Source: Planctomycetaceae bacterium (GTDB taxonomy: Bacteria; Planctomycetota; Planctomycetia; Pirellulales; Pirellulaceae). From it: a stretch of 64,000 nucleotides of DNA. The notes below the pieces were generated by a model. The model did not search any database. It saw only the letters and a program-made list of their open reading frames with translations, and was not told the origin of the DNA. Below, piece after piece: positions 8,698 to 17,654 of the stretch. How positions within the stretch are numbered: position 1 is the first letter of the stretch; each line of letters starts with the position of its first letter. The stretch lies in the NCBI GenBank assembly GCA_002723275.1, contig PBNZ01000041.1:105429-169428 (forward strand), written 5' to 3'. A program made the position numbers and the translations under genes.

Positions 8698-9360
8698 ATG
8701 CTTCTTCTGATCGACAATTACGACAGCTTTGTCTACAACCTCGCTCGCTATTTGCAGCGACTGGGAGCGGAAACGATTGTCGTGCGTAATGATGAAGTCT
8801 CGATCGAATGGATCCGTCGCAACCCCATCGAAGCGATCGTGTTGTCGCCTGGCCCGTGCACGCCTCAAGAGGCCGGCATGAGTCTCGAGATCGTGCAGGC
8901 GTTCGCCGATCATTTACCGCTGCTCGGAGTTTGCCTTGGACACCAGACCATTGCTGCTGCCTTTGGAGCCAAGATCGTGCGAGCCAACAAACCCATGCAC
9001 GGTCGTACAAGCCGAATTCATTGGCAGTCCGGCAGCCTGTTCGAGGGCCTTAATAATCCACTTGAGGTCGCACGCTACCATTCGCTCGTCGTCGATGAGG
9101 CCTCATTGCCTGCCGAACTGCAAATCACCGCAAGGACCTCAGACGATACGATCATGGCTTTTGAGCACGAGTCATTACCGATTGTGGGTTGGCAGTTTCA
9201 TCCGGAATCGATTCTGACCGACGGTGGCTACTCGATGTTGGCTGCTTTTTTTCGTCGCGCCGGGATTCCCATGAGTTCACCCCTTCCCGATATGGCGAGT
9301 GAACAGCGTCGAAAAAAGATGATTCCAGAAGTCACTCCCAACCGGCCCATTACCTTTTAG
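8698..9360 (+). CDS. pabA: aminodeoxychorismate synthase component II (glutamine amidotransferase)
   Basis: This is a 220-residue class I glutamine amidotransferase (PabA/TrpG family) that releases ammonia from glutamine for PabB. The ATG at 8698 was chosen because homologues begin at MLLLIDNYDSF; a longer frame from 8626 lies inside pabB. The nucleophile is Cys79 in GVCLGHQ, with His168 and Glu170 in FHPES. It ends with a short basic tail of about 25 residues after the usual C-terminus. Spacing to pabB is 22 nt and to the DUF447 gene 15 nt. The gene could also serve tryptophan synthesis as an amphibolic TrpG, but its pairing with pabB argues for a pABA role. Confidence 0.92.
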   Translation: MLLLIDNYDSFVYNLARYLQRLGAETIVVRNDEVSIEWIRRNPIEAIVLSPGPCTPQEAGMSLEIVQAFADHLPLLGVCLGHQTIAAAFGAKIVRANKPMHGRTSRIHWQSGSLFEGLNNPLEVARYHSLVVDEASLPAELQITARTSDDTIMAFEHESLPIVGWQFHPESILTDGGYSMLAAFFRRAGIPMSSPLPDMASEQRRKKMIPEVTPNRPITF

Positions 9361-9375
9361 GAAGGAGTGCAACCC

Positions 9376-9945
9376 TTGATCCTGGAAGGCATTGTCACAA
9401 CGACGAATGAAGACGGCTCGCCGAATATCTCGCCGATGGGGCCGATCGTCGATCGTGAGGTCAGCAGCCTGGAATTACGCCCCTATCAAACCTCGCGAAC
9501 CTATCAGAACCTGAAACGTCACCCCGAAGGTATCTTTCACATTACGGACGATGTGGAATTGCTGGCCCGCTGTGCCGTGGGCAGCCCTCCCGTCTCGCCA
9601 ACGGTAACACCTGCGACGGCCGTCAGTGGCTGGATCCTAACCAATAGTTGTCGCTGGTATGCATTTCGGGCGGTTAACATCGACGATGAGGAACCGAGGA
9701 CGACGATTCGGTGTGAAATTATCGAACGGGGAAAAATCCGAGACTTCTTCGGCTTCAATCGTGCGAAACATGCGGTTCTGGAGGCAGCCATTCTCGCAAC
9801 ACGAGTGCACTTGTTACCGCGGGAAGAGATTCTACGTGAATTTGCACGTCTTGAGATACCGGTGCAAAAGACGGCAGGTGCCCAGGAAGAACGGGCATTT
9901 GAGTTTCTCAAGGAATACGTTCAAAATGGTGACTCTCGCGCTTAA
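9376..9945 (+). CDS. DUF447 family protein (FMN-binding split-barrel type)
   Basis: The product starts MILEGIVTTTNEDGSPNISPMGP, the characteristic opening of DUF447 proteins, whose known structures are flavin-binding split barrels. The TTG at 9376 was preferred because AAGGAG lies 8 nt upstream; an in-frame GTG at 9367 would leave no spacing. At 189 residues the length is normal. DUF447 genes recur in archaea and in bacteria with H4MPT-dependent C1 metabolism, often next to beta-RFAP synthase as here. That neighbour relation suggests a flavin-dependent step or accessory role in H4MPT synthesis, but no reaction can be read from the sequence. Confidence 0.8.
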   Translation: MILEGIVTTTNEDGSPNISPMGPIVDREVSSLELRPYQTSRTYQNLKRHPEGIFHITDDVELLARCAVGSPPVSPTVTPATAVSGWILTNSCRWYAFRAVNIDDEEPRTTIRCEIIERGKIRDFFGFNRAKHAVLEAAILATRVHLLPREEILREFARLEIPVQKTAGAQEERAFEFLKEYVQNGDSRA

Positions 9946-9984
9946 TTTATCGTGCATCGACACCGCTGCCTGCCGGGCCACCTC

Positions 9985-10845
9985 ATGACTTGCCGCCGTA
10001 CCCGAATATCAGCACCGGCACGACTCCATTTCGGCCTTCTGTCGTTTGGAAATCCAAAGGTAAAGCCCTACGGCGGGATAGGATTGATGGTATCTCGCCC
10101 GGCGACCGTGCTCACCGTCGAACCCTGCTCGCAGTTCACTGCTGACGGCATGCAGAGCGAACGCGTTCAGAAGTTCGCCAAGGTCTGGCAGCAACGTCGA
10201 GGCCTACCTTTGCCCGAATGCACGATTCGCGTCGAATCGGTGGCCCCGCAGCATGTTGGCCTCGGGAGCGGCACCCAGTTGGCCATGTCGGTCGCGACCG
10301 CTCTGCACTGCGCAAGTGAGATACCGTTACCAACGGCATCGGAATTATCACGATCCGTCGGAAGGGGTCATCGCTCTTGCATCGGCAGCCATGGATTTTT
10401 TGAGGGAGGTTTACTTTTCGAACTGGGTCGTGAATCAGACGAGGCGTTCGCAGAAATCGAAGCGAGAGTTGAACTACCCGAGGCTTGGCGAGTCGTACAG
10501 CTCCGCCCTCGACAACAGGCAGGCTTATCAGGTCATGCTGAGCTGATTGCATTCGACAAGCTTCCGGCGGTCCCAGCCGAAGCCACAAACGCGTTGCTAA
10601 ATGAGGTTCGCGAAAACATTCTGCCAGCTGCCTGGGACGGTAACTTTTTGGAATTCAGCGAGAGCGTTTACCGTTACGGACTCCTCGCAGGGGAATGCTT
10701 TACCCAAGTTCAGGGTGGTCCTTTTGCGAACCCAACGCTGGATTCCTGGGTCCAAGACATTCGTGGGCATGGTGTCGCGGGAGTTGGACAAAGCTCGTGG
10801 GGGCCCAGTCTGTTCGTGCTCCAAGAAACAAAAGACGCTGCGTAG
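9985..10845 (+). CDS. mptG: beta-ribofuranosylaminobenzene 5'-phosphate synthase (beta-RFAP synthase)
   Basis: This GHMP-kinase-fold enzyme condenses p-aminobenzoate with phosphoribosyl pyrophosphate, releasing CO2 and pyrophosphate, in the first committed step to methanopterin-type cofactors. The sequence begins with the family signature SAPARLHFGL and contains the glycine-rich GHMP loop QHVGLGSGTQLAM at about residues 80-92. The segment around RSCIGSHGFFEGG matches the beta-RFAP synthase block rather than sugar kinases. ATG 9985 is preferred over an in-frame GTG at 9952 because the extra 11 residues are not family-like; neither has a strong ribosome binding site. It closes the operon that begins at 5048. 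This gene is the main evidence that the cluster makes H4MPT rather than folate. Confidence 0.85.
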   Translation: MTCRRTRISAPARLHFGLLSFGNPKVKPYGGIGLMVSRPATVLTVEPCSQFTADGMQSERVQKFAKVWQQRRGLPLPECTIRVESVAPQHVGLGSGTQLAMSVATALHCASEIPLPTASELSRSVGRGHRSCIGSHGFFEGGLLFELGRESDEAFAEIEARVELPEAWRVVQLRPRQQAGLSGHAELIAFDKLPAVPAEATNALLNEVRENILPAAWDGNFLEFSESVYRYGLLAGECFTQVQGGPFANPTLDSWVQDIRGHGVAGVGQSSWGPSLFVLQETKDAA

Positions 10846-11076
10846 GATTTTGTGCAATGGTTTCACGATGAGATATCCTCGACAACGGAAAGTCATTCGA
10901 TCATTTCGACGATTAGCAACCAGGGGGTCAAAATCAGTGAAGTCGCCTCAGCCTGACCAATTCTGAGCCGAAATGGCGAGGTATCGGCAGCCCTGCAACC
11001 ATCTCGACATGCCCTACCCGACGGCTGTTCGACCGCCTAGAATTACTCGATTGAACATACAAAAGGACTTTATTCG

Positions 11077-11787
11077 ATGGCTGAACTCGGTGTAAATATC
11101 GACCATGTGGCAACCGTACGGCAGGCGAGGCAAACCTATGAGCCCGACCCTGTTTGGGCCGCGACTCTGGCTGAATTAGGGGGTGCAGACAGCATCACGA
11201 TTCACCTCCGTGAAGATCGTCGCCATATCCAGGATCGTGATCTCAGGATCCTGAAGGATACGGTCACCGTCAAACTCAATCTGGAAATGGCCTGCGACGA
11301 ATCCATCGTCAAACTCGCGTGCGAAGCGATCCCAGAACAGGTCACATTAGTTCCTGAGCGACGCGAGGAGGTAACGACAGAGGGAGGCTTGAACGTGGTC
11401 GGACATCCGCCAGCGGTCAAGTCGGCGATCGAGTCGCTCCAAGGCGAGGGGATCATTGTGAGTTTATTCCTTGACCCCGACGAAGCTCAAATCCGAGCAG
11501 CCCACGAGCTCGGTGCCGAGGGAGTAGAAATCCACACCGGGCCGTACGCGTTGGCGAAGGCGGAAAACCAGCAGAAAGAGCTAAAAAGACTGATGTCAGC
11601 CGGTGCGTTGACTCGGCAGTTGGGAATGACGCTGCACGCAGGTCACGGCCTGACCTATCGCAATGTCCAACCAGTGGCTCGTATCGAAGAAATGTGCGAG
11701 CTAAACATCGGTCACAGCATTGTCGCTCGAGCCTTAATGGTCGGAATGCAACAAGCAGTGCGAGAAATGAAGGACTTAATCGTGTAA
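11077..11787 (+). CDS. pdxJ: pyridoxine 5'-phosphate synthase
   Basis: PdxJ condenses 1-deoxyxylulose 5-phosphate with 3-amino-2-oxopropyl phosphate to give pyridoxine 5'-phosphate, in the DXP-dependent vitamin B6 route. The 236-residue product has the full family pattern: [15 protein letters not shown] at the start, [41 protein letters not shown] and [12 protein letters not shown]. Length and motifs are normal. AAAGGACTTT lies before the ATG. The gene is separated from the H4MPT operon by about 230 bp, so it may have its own promoter, and it is followed after 96 bp by dapA. Confidence 0.96.
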   Translation: MAELGVNIDHVATVRQARQTYEPDPVWAATLAELGGADSITIHLREDRRHIQDRDLRILKDTVTVKLNLEMACDESIVKLACEAIPEQVTLVPERREEVTTEGGLNVVGHPPAVKSAIESLQGEGIIVSLFLDPDEAQIRAAHELGAEGVEIHTGPYALAKAENQQKELKRLMSAGALTRQLGMTLHAGHGLTYRNVQPVARIEEMCELNIGHSIVARALMVGMQQAVREMKDLIV

Positions 11788-11883
11788 TATCACGTCTGGT
11801 TGGAACCGGGCGGTTTCCTGACACGGTTCACTGGCCTATCATGGCGAACTCCATCACCAGATTTGAGGAAAACAGGCAACGAT

Positions 11884-12774
11884 ATGACACGGAAAGGCGC
11901 TGATTTCGCCGGTTTATCGGTGGCTCTTGTAACTCCCTTTACGACGGACGGTCGAGTGGACGTCCAAGCGTTAAGGGATCAGGTCAATTTCCAGATTGAG
12001 GCTGGCACCACCTGCCTCTGTCCGGTCGGCACAACGGGTGAGTCCCCGACACTCACTCACGACGAGCACGAGCAGGTAATCTCTGAAGTCGTGCAGGCTG
12101 CATCGGGCCGGGTTAAGGTCATGCCTGGTACCGGCTCGAACAGCACGGCTGAGGCGATGCGTCTGACAAACTGGGCGGCCCGAGAGGGTGCCGACGCGGC
12201 ACTGATGGTGGCTCCCTATTACAACAAGCCGACCCAAGAGGGTTTTTACGCACACTACAAGGCGATTGCAGAGGCGGTAGAGATTCCGATTTGCGTCTAC
12301 AACATTCCTGGACGCACCGGTAAGAACATCGAACCCGAAACGATCCAACGACTCGCCGAACTGCAGAATATTACCATGGTGAAAGAGGCGACCGGTTCGA
12401 TGGATCAGGCCTCTCAAATCCTCGCCGAAACTGATCTCACGGTTTTGAGCGGAGACGACAGCATGACGCTCCCGTTGATGTCCGTGGGCGGGGAGGGCGT
12501 GATTTCTGTCGTAGGCAACATCGTGCCTCGAGATATGATTCAGCTGTTGCAGACCTATCAAGCTGGAGATTTTGCGACAGCTCAACAATGGCACGCAAAG
12601 CTCTTCACGCTGTGCCGTGATTTACTTTCGTTGTCGACAAACCCGATTCCGATCAAGGCAGCGATGCAGATGTTAGGGCGGGACACGGGTCATTTGCGAC
12701 TTCCAATGACACCTCTCGACGAATCGGGACAGGCCAAGCTTCGAGACACCCTGGCTGGCTACGGATTACTGTAG
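11884..12774 (+). CDS. dapA: 4-hydroxy-tetrahydrodipicolinate synthase
   Basis: DapA condenses pyruvate with aspartate semialdehyde, the first step of the diaminopimelate/lysine branch. The 296-residue TIM-barrel protein has Lys167 (VKEATGS), which forms the Schiff base with pyruvate, Tyr139 (YNIPGRTG) and the GTTGES motif. The ATG at 11884 was chosen because homologues begin near the [12 protein letters not shown] segment; an in-frame extension to 11800 has no family-like sequence. The next gene starts 40 bp downstream, so dapA and the HTH-EIIA gene may be co-transcribed. Confidence 0.95.
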   Translation: MTRKGADFAGLSVALVTPFTTDGRVDVQALRDQVNFQIEAGTTCLCPVGTTGESPTLTHDEHEQVISEVVQAASGRVKVMPGTGSNSTAEAMRLTNWAAREGADAALMVAPYYNKPTQEGFYAHYKAIAEAVEIPICVYNIPGRTGKNIEPETIQRLAELQNITMVKEATGSMDQASQILAETDLTVLSGDDSMTLPLMSVGGEGVISVVGNIVPRDMIQLLQTYQAGDFATAQQWHAKLFTLCRDLLSLSTNPIPIKAAMQMLGRDTGHLRLPMTPLDESGQAKLRDTLAGYGLL

Positions 12775-12814
12775 TTTTGTGCGGTGAGGGAATCGGTTTA
12801 AGGAGATTGCTGTA

Positions 12815-13522
12815 ATGGCCGAAAACGATTTCGACATCGAAGGTCTGGCTCGCTATCTCCATATCACCCCTCAACAGGTCGATCGCCTGGTGACACGGGG
12901 CAAGATTCCAGGACGCAAGGTTTCCGGAAAATGGCGATTTTCGTCGGCCGAAATCCACCACTGGATGGAAGAACGGATGGGTCTCTTGGAGGACGGTGAG
13001 CTCGCACATATGGAAGGTGCGCTAGCCCGAGCGGACAATCTCGTCACCGATGAATTACTGCTTCGCGAAATGCTTTCGCTAGAAACGATCGCGGTACCGC
13101 TGACGGCGAAGACCAAGGGTTCCGTCATCTCGACAATGGTCGAGTTAGCAGCCACGACCGGCATGCTATGGGATCCGGCCAAAATGGAAGAAGCGGTTCG
13201 CAGCCGTGAGCAATTACAGACGACGGCGATGGAATCAGGGGTCGCGTTGCTTCACCCACGTCGCCCGCTTACAAATCTGCTTGGCGAAGCCGTGCTTGCA
13301 ATCGGAATTTCGGCTCAAGGAATCCCCTTTGGGGGTGGCCGCCGACTGACCGACATCTTTATTCTGATTTGTTCGACGGACGATCGCGGACATTTACGCA
13401 CTCTCGCAAGACTCAGTCGAATCCTAGGCAACGAGGATTTACTTCAAGAGTTGCGTCACTCAGCCGATGCAACTCAAGTACAGGAACTGATCGCTCAAGC
13501 CGAAGCTGACCTAGCATTTTGA
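12815..13522 (+). CDS. excisionase-type HTH fused to PTS EIIA(Fru/Ntr)-like domain
   Basis: This 235-residue protein has two domains. Residues ~5-55 form a MerR/excisionase helix-turn-helix (LARYLHITPQQVDRLVTRGKIPGRK...WRF). Residues ~85-230 are a PTS EIIA domain of the fructose/nitrogen type, with the phosphorylatable His147 in VALLHPR. Such a protein could be a DNA-binding regulator whose activity is set by phosphotransfer from HPr or PtsP. A strong AAGGAGATTGCTGTA ribosome binding site precedes the ATG. No EIIB/EIIC transporter is nearby, so a regulatory rather than transport role is likely. The pseudo-receiver gene begins 7 bp after its stop. Confidence 0.85.
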   Translation: MAENDFDIEGLARYLHITPQQVDRLVTRGKIPGRKVSGKWRFSSAEIHHWMEERMGLLEDGELAHMEGALARADNLVTDELLLREMLSLETIAVPLTAKTKGSVISTMVELAATTGMLWDPAKMEEAVRSREQLQTTAMESGVALLHPRRPLTNLLGEAVLAIGISAQGIPFGGGRRLTDIFILICSTDDRGHLRTLARLSRILGNEDLLQELRHSADATQVQELIAQAEADLAF

Positions 13523-13529
13523 TTCAAAT

Positions 13530-14345
13530 ATGACGCGACCACTGCTGCTGATTGGCCAAACGCGAACGCAAGAATTCTGCTCGATCCGCAGATGGCTCGA
13601 GGCCCATTTCGACCTTACCCAAGCCACCGATTTCAACGATCTTCCAGCTGCTCTCGATTTCTATCCGATCATTCTGGTCGCAATGTCCGTGCGTCATCAG
13701 TTTCGGCAGTCGGAAATTGAGCAGCTGCGACGAACAGCACCTCTTGCCAAAATCTGCGTCATTGTCGGCAGCTGGTGTGAGGGAGAGACACGGAGCGGCA
13801 CAGCCTGGCCCGGCGTCGAACGGCTGTATCGCTACGAACTGATTCCACGGGCAATTTCCGAGGGATGGACCGGCGATCCTCGCTGTCTTCCTCCGACCTA
13901 CAGCGCGGACGAGTCATGGCTGGCGAGAGCAGACCAGGCATACTTGCTAGAAACCCCTGATTCATTCTGTATGGTCTGCAGTCGAGACCCCGAATTTCGC
14001 AACTCACTCGCCAACGTCGCCAAGCGATTCGACCTGAATCTGGTTACGATGGCTCCGACAGACATCTCAGCGAGCCAAGACGTTGCGGCGGTCATCTACG
14101 ACGCTGACCGAAATCGGCCTGAGCGTCAGGAGACACTCCAGCGACTCTCGAATTCCTTTCCTCGGGCACGGATCGTGGTGGTGCTGGAATTCCCTCGACA
14201 CGACGAAATCCGCGAAATCCTCTCATTCGGTGGCCATCACGTTGTCGGTAAACCCTTCGATATCGTGGATTTGTTAACCGCCATTTCCGCAGATACGTTA
14301 ACCTCCGACAATCTCTCTCGCTCCGAGGATGGCTTCCCCTCGTGA
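13530..14345 (+). CDS. hypothetical protein with degenerate receiver-like domains
   Basis: This 271-residue protein is not a recognised family. Two segments resemble response-regulator receivers: residues ~1-95 (LLLIGQTRTQEF... with PIILVAMSV in the position of the phospho-Asp strand) and residues ~150-255. The second ends with VVGKPFDIVDLLTAI, which matches the conserved Lys-Pro-Phe of receivers. The phospho-acceptor Asp is not clearly conserved in either, so these would be pseudo-receivers. It has no signal peptide, no membrane segment and no output domain. It starts 7 bp after the HTH-EIIA gene, which suggests translational coupling and a joint regulatory function. Confidence 0.6.
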   Translation: MTRPLLLIGQTRTQEFCSIRRWLEAHFDLTQATDFNDLPAALDFYPIILVAMSVRHQFRQSEIEQLRRTAPLAKICVIVGSWCEGETRSGTAWPGVERLYRYELIPRAISEGWTGDPRCLPPTYSADESWLARADQAYLLETPDSFCMVCSRDPEFRNSLANVAKRFDLNLVTMAPTDISASQDVAAVIYDADRNRPERQETLQRLSNSFPRARIVVVLEFPRHDEIREILSFGGHHVVGKPFDIVDLLTAISADTLTSDNLSRSEDGFPS

Positions 14346-14432
14346 GCGAGCGATCGGTTTGATAGGATATTGGAATAGGTAGGTCCAGCGTCACCTTAGG
14401 TGACCATTTAGATTGCCCCCGGAAGATATTCT

Positions 14433-15803
14433 TTGACGACCGCACCCACCCCCACCACAACGGCAACTCACAAGGCCACCTACGTTTTTGTGAGTCTGGG
14501 CTGCCCCAAAAACACCGTCGACAGCGAGCGGATGCTCGGCCTGCTGCTATTGGACGGTTATGAGCTTGTTACCGATCCCGACGGAGCCGACTTTGTCGTG
14601 GTCAATACGTGCGGGTTCATTGAGGAGGCACGAAAAGAATCGTTTTCAGCAATCCATGAAATGCTGGATTTAAAGCGAGAGGGACGAACACGAGGCGTGA
14701 TTGTCTCCGGATGCCTGGCAGAGCGTCAAAAGAACGATTTACTGGAGACTTGCCCTGAGATCGACCATCTCGTTGGGGTTTTCGGCCGGGAGGAGATCAC
14801 CCGTGTTGCCGATCGCTTGGTCGTTGACCTGGAAGAACAACGAACCGTTTTTCGACCGGCTACCATTCGTGCACTCCCGGACACCGATCGTCTGCGAATC
14901 ACACCAGGCCACTTCGCCTATCTGAAGATCTCAGAGGGATGCGATCGACTTTGCACCTTCTGCGCGATCCCCAAGATGCGTGGCAAGCATGTCACCAAAC
15001 CGATTGAACAAGTAATTCAGGAAACGGAAGGATTGGTCAAGGACGGCGTTTGCGAACTGATCGTCGTCGCTCAAGACACCACCTATTACGGGATGGATTT
15101 GTATGGCGAGCCGCGACTCGCTGAATTGCTGGAACAATTAGACCAAGTAAACGGTCTGGAATGGATTCGTTTAATGTATTTCTACCCGATGTACATTGAC
15201 GATCGCTTAATCCAAACGTTGGCCCAGAGCAAGCGGATCGTTCCTTATTTGGACATGCCGTTACAACACATTAACGATCGGATGTTACAACGCATGTCGA
15301 GACGAGTAACTCAATCAAAAACCGAAGAATTACTTGGAAAGCGGCGTGGAAACATTCCCGACCTGGTCCTACGTACAACGTTCATCACTGGATTCCCTGG
15401 GGAGACAGACGAGCAATTTGAAGAGCCGGTTGAATTCGTCCGTGAACAACGTTTTGAACGAATGGGCGCTTTCAATAATTCGCCTGAGCCTGATACACCG
15501 GCGGCGCGACTGAAAAATCCTATTCCGTTTGAAATCATGGAACAGCGTCGAGAAGAGTTGATGCAGGTCCAGCAACAGATTTCGTCCGAATGGAATCAGC
15601 AACAACAGGGGCGTCAGATGGAGGTCATCTTGGATGCACCGATCCCGGAACAGGCGGACGCATGGGTCGATCGCTCGCAAGCGGACGCACCCGATGTAGA
15701 CGGCCTTGTTTACGTCACCGGCGAAAACCTGCAAGAAGGGCAAATTGTGAATTGCGAAATCGTCGCAGCCCGAGAATATAACCTGACTGCAGCCGCAATC
15801 TAA
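14433..15803 (+). CDS. rimO: ribosomal protein S12 methylthiotransferase
   Basis: RimO is a radical-SAM enzyme that adds a methylthio group to the conserved Asp of ribosomal protein S12. The 456-residue product has an N-terminal MTTase domain (FVSLGCPKNTVDSERM, VVNTCGFIEEARKES, VSGCLAERQ), a radical-SAM core with Cys170, Cys174 and Cys177 (CDRLCTFC), and a C-terminal TRAM domain. The SLGCPKN segment and NTCGFI separate it from MiaB. The start is TTG 14433 with GGAAG 7 nt upstream; a Thr-rich N-terminal stretch of about 13 residues precedes the conserved part. pgsA follows after 40 bp. Confidence 0.95.
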   Translation: MTTAPTPTTTATHKATYVFVSLGCPKNTVDSERMLGLLLLDGYELVTDPDGADFVVVNTCGFIEEARKESFSAIHEMLDLKREGRTRGVIVSGCLAERQKNDLLETCPEIDHLVGVFGREEITRVADRLVVDLEEQRTVFRPATIRALPDTDRLRITPGHFAYLKISEGCDRLCTFCAIPKMRGKHVTKPIEQVIQETEGLVKDGVCELIVVAQDTTYYGMDLYGEPRLAELLEQLDQVNGLEWIRLMYFYPMYIDDRLIQTLAQSKRIVPYLDMPLQHINDRMLQRMSRRVTQSKTEELLGKRRGNIPDLVLRTTFITGFPGETDEQFEEPVEFVREQRFERMGAFNNSPEPDTPAARLKNPIPFEIMEQRREELMQVQQQISSEWNQQQQGRQMEVILDAPIPEQADAWVDRSQADAPDVDGLVYVTGENLQEGQIVNCEIVAAREYNLTAAAI

Positions 15804-15843
15804 TCCTTCATCCACGCTAGTTACCCGGGACAAAGGTTGTTCA

Positions 15844-16434
15844 ATGGAAGCCAACAAGCAAGAAGCTAATCCATTTGCATTAAACCTTCCCAATCAAATC
15901 ACGATTACTCGACTTGTCGTCTCGATCCTGGTTTTCGTTTGCATACCGATGGGCTATTTCATCGCCGCCTTGATCTTTTTCCTCATAGCCGCAGGCACCG
16001 ACTGGGCAGATGGTTACATTGCTCGCAAGTATCAATTGGTCACCAAACTCGGTCGCATCCTTGACCCTTTTGCCGACAAGATACTCATCTGCGGTGCGTT
16101 CATCTTCCTGGGAGCCGAACCTGGTTCGGAGATCACCGCTTGGATGGCCGTTGTCGTGGTTGGTCGTGAACTTCTGGTGACTGTCTTAAGAAGCTTTATG
16201 GAAGAACAGGGCGTCGATTTCTCAGCCCAAATGGCCGGCAAGCTCAAAATGGTATTTCAATGCGTCGCGGTTGTCGCCAGCCTTGCACTGTTGGCGACTT
16301 CGGCTGATAAACGACCCGACTGGTTACTTTATCTGACGATCATTTCCGTTTGGACCGCCATCGTCTCCACCATTTATTCTGGAGCCGGATATATCATCAT
16401 CGCAGCACGCTTACTGCGTCAGCCCAAGCCCTAA
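15844..16434 (+). CDS. pgsA: CDP-diacylglycerol-glycerol-3-phosphate 3-phosphatidyltransferase
   Basis: This integral membrane enzyme makes phosphatidylglycerol phosphate from CDP-diacylglycerol and glycerol 3-phosphate. The 196-residue protein has the complete CDP-alcohol phosphotransferase motif: Asp53, Asp56-Gly57, Ala60-Arg61, Gly70, Asp74 and Asp78 (pattern DxxDGxxAR-x8-GxxxDxxxD). The N-terminal NLPNQITITRLV segment is typical of PgsA. Hydrophobic helices cover most of the remainder. It lies between rimO and the CPBP protease gene, whose ATG is 8 nt after the pgsA stop, so the three are probably one transcript. Confidence 0.93.
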   Translation: MEANKQEANPFALNLPNQITITRLVVSILVFVCIPMGYFIAALIFFLIAAGTDWADGYIARKYQLVTKLGRILDPFADKILICGAFIFLGAEPGSEITAWMAVVVVGRELLVTVLRSFMEEQGVDFSAQMAGKLKMVFQCVAVVASLALLATSADKRPDWLLYLTIISVWTAIVSTIYSGAGYIIIAARLLRQPKP

Positions 16435-16442
16435 GTCAGGCA

Positions 16443-17534
16443 ATGTTGTTATCTTGGATTCAAGCGTTGTTATTGAGCATCGCGATTCTTGCCATCCCAG
16501 CGAGTCTCGCATTCTGGGTTCTGGCGTTCCGACGAATGATCGCCGGCCAACCTCTGTTGCCATGGACGCCGCGTAAACCATCTCCCTGGCAATTGGTGGA
16601 TTTGCTGATCGTCGTCATCGTTTCCCTGCTCGCAATCTCGGCTGCAAGTGGATGGATGTCCTTGAATATCGAACCGCAAGCTGCGGAGATAGAGCTTGAA
16701 GATCTGCCCGTCGATCAACAGATTGGCATGCTCGTGTCGATCGCCTGCGCCTCCATGTTTGCCTTGATGATTTCATTTGCGATCGTGCGTCTGCGGACCG
16801 GGGCGACAACAAGAGATTTCGGAATTGATACGACCTCAATCCTTAGCGACCTTCGGTTATCGATTGTGGCGTTTACCATGCTGACGGTACCGATGCTGGC
16901 GATCCAGGGCACATTGACGTTCCTGATTCAACCCGAGGACCGGCATCCGTTCATCGATATGATTCTGGAATCGCCTGATTTTCGATTCTTGGGAGTCATC
17001 ACCTTTTCGGCAATTATTGTCGCTCCACTTACCGAAGAATTCCTGTTCCGAGTGCTATTGTTAGGTTGGCTAGAGCGTGTCGTGGTTTTTTCGAACGCAA
17101 ATCGCTTCCTCAACTCGGACCGTTATGAAAGCTTCCTCCACACCCAGCATCTCACAAAGGAAGCGTCGGACCGACCAACGACGGGTTCGCCAGAACCAGA
17201 GTCGACCGGATTCAAATCCCAGGCCGAGGAAGAATTCGGAAGCTTGCCGGACTCCACCACGGTCGACGGGTCGGGCCAATATCCCGATTCGGCTGAAATC
17301 CCAGAGAACATGCCGTTCTGGTGGATTCCGATCGCGGTTTCAGGCCTACTGTTTGGGCTCGCCCATTGGGGACAGGGGGTAGCCCCGGTCGCCCTTGTAT
17401 TCCTGGGGTGCGGACTGGGCTATATCTATCAGCGGACTCACCGAGTTTTGCCGTGTATTCTGGTCCATTTCCTGGTGAACCTGTTCGCCATCGCGCAAAT
17501 GGCATTCTACATCGTTCAACAGGACGCATCTTAG
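16443..17534 (+). CDS. CPBP-family intramembrane metalloprotease
   Basis: This 363-residue multi-pass membrane protein belongs to the CAAX protease / bacteriocin-processing (CPBP, Abi) family. The three motifs are intact: Glu198-Glu199...Arg203 (EEFLFR), His308 (FGLAHWG) and His342...Asn346 (HFLVN). A hydrophilic, Ser/Pro/Glu-rich insertion of ~65 residues (about 220-285) lies between the first and second motif. The start at ATG 16443, 8 nt after pgsA, begins directly at a transmembrane helix; a longer in-frame version from 16350 overlaps pgsA and was rejected. The substrate is unknown. Sharing an operon with pgsA suggests an envelope role, but this is inference. Confidence 0.88.
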   Translation: MLLSWIQALLLSIAILAIPASLAFWVLAFRRMIAGQPLLPWTPRKPSPWQLVDLLIVVIVSLLAISAASGWMSLNIEPQAAEIELEDLPVDQQIGMLVSIACASMFALMISFAIVRLRTGATTRDFGIDTTSILSDLRLSIVAFTMLTVPMLAIQGTLTFLIQPEDRHPFIDMILESPDFRFLGVITFSAIIVAPLTEEFLFRVLLLGWLERVVVFSNANRFLNSDRYESFLHTQHLTKEASDRPTTGSPEPESTGFKSQAEEEFGSLPDSTTVDGSGQYPDSAEIPENMPFWWIPIAVSGLLFGLAHWGQGVAPVALVFLGCGLGYIYQRTHRVLPCILVHFLVNLFAIAQMAFYIVQQDAS

Positions 17535-17654
17535 AACGCCGTCTGTCGCAGTGGGGGCGTTCCTGGCTATAATCTTCGCCACGAGCAGGTATTAGCTCGA
17601 AGATGACTTCGCAGCAATCGCGGCAGTTTCAATTGACCAGAGAGGAATAAGTCC

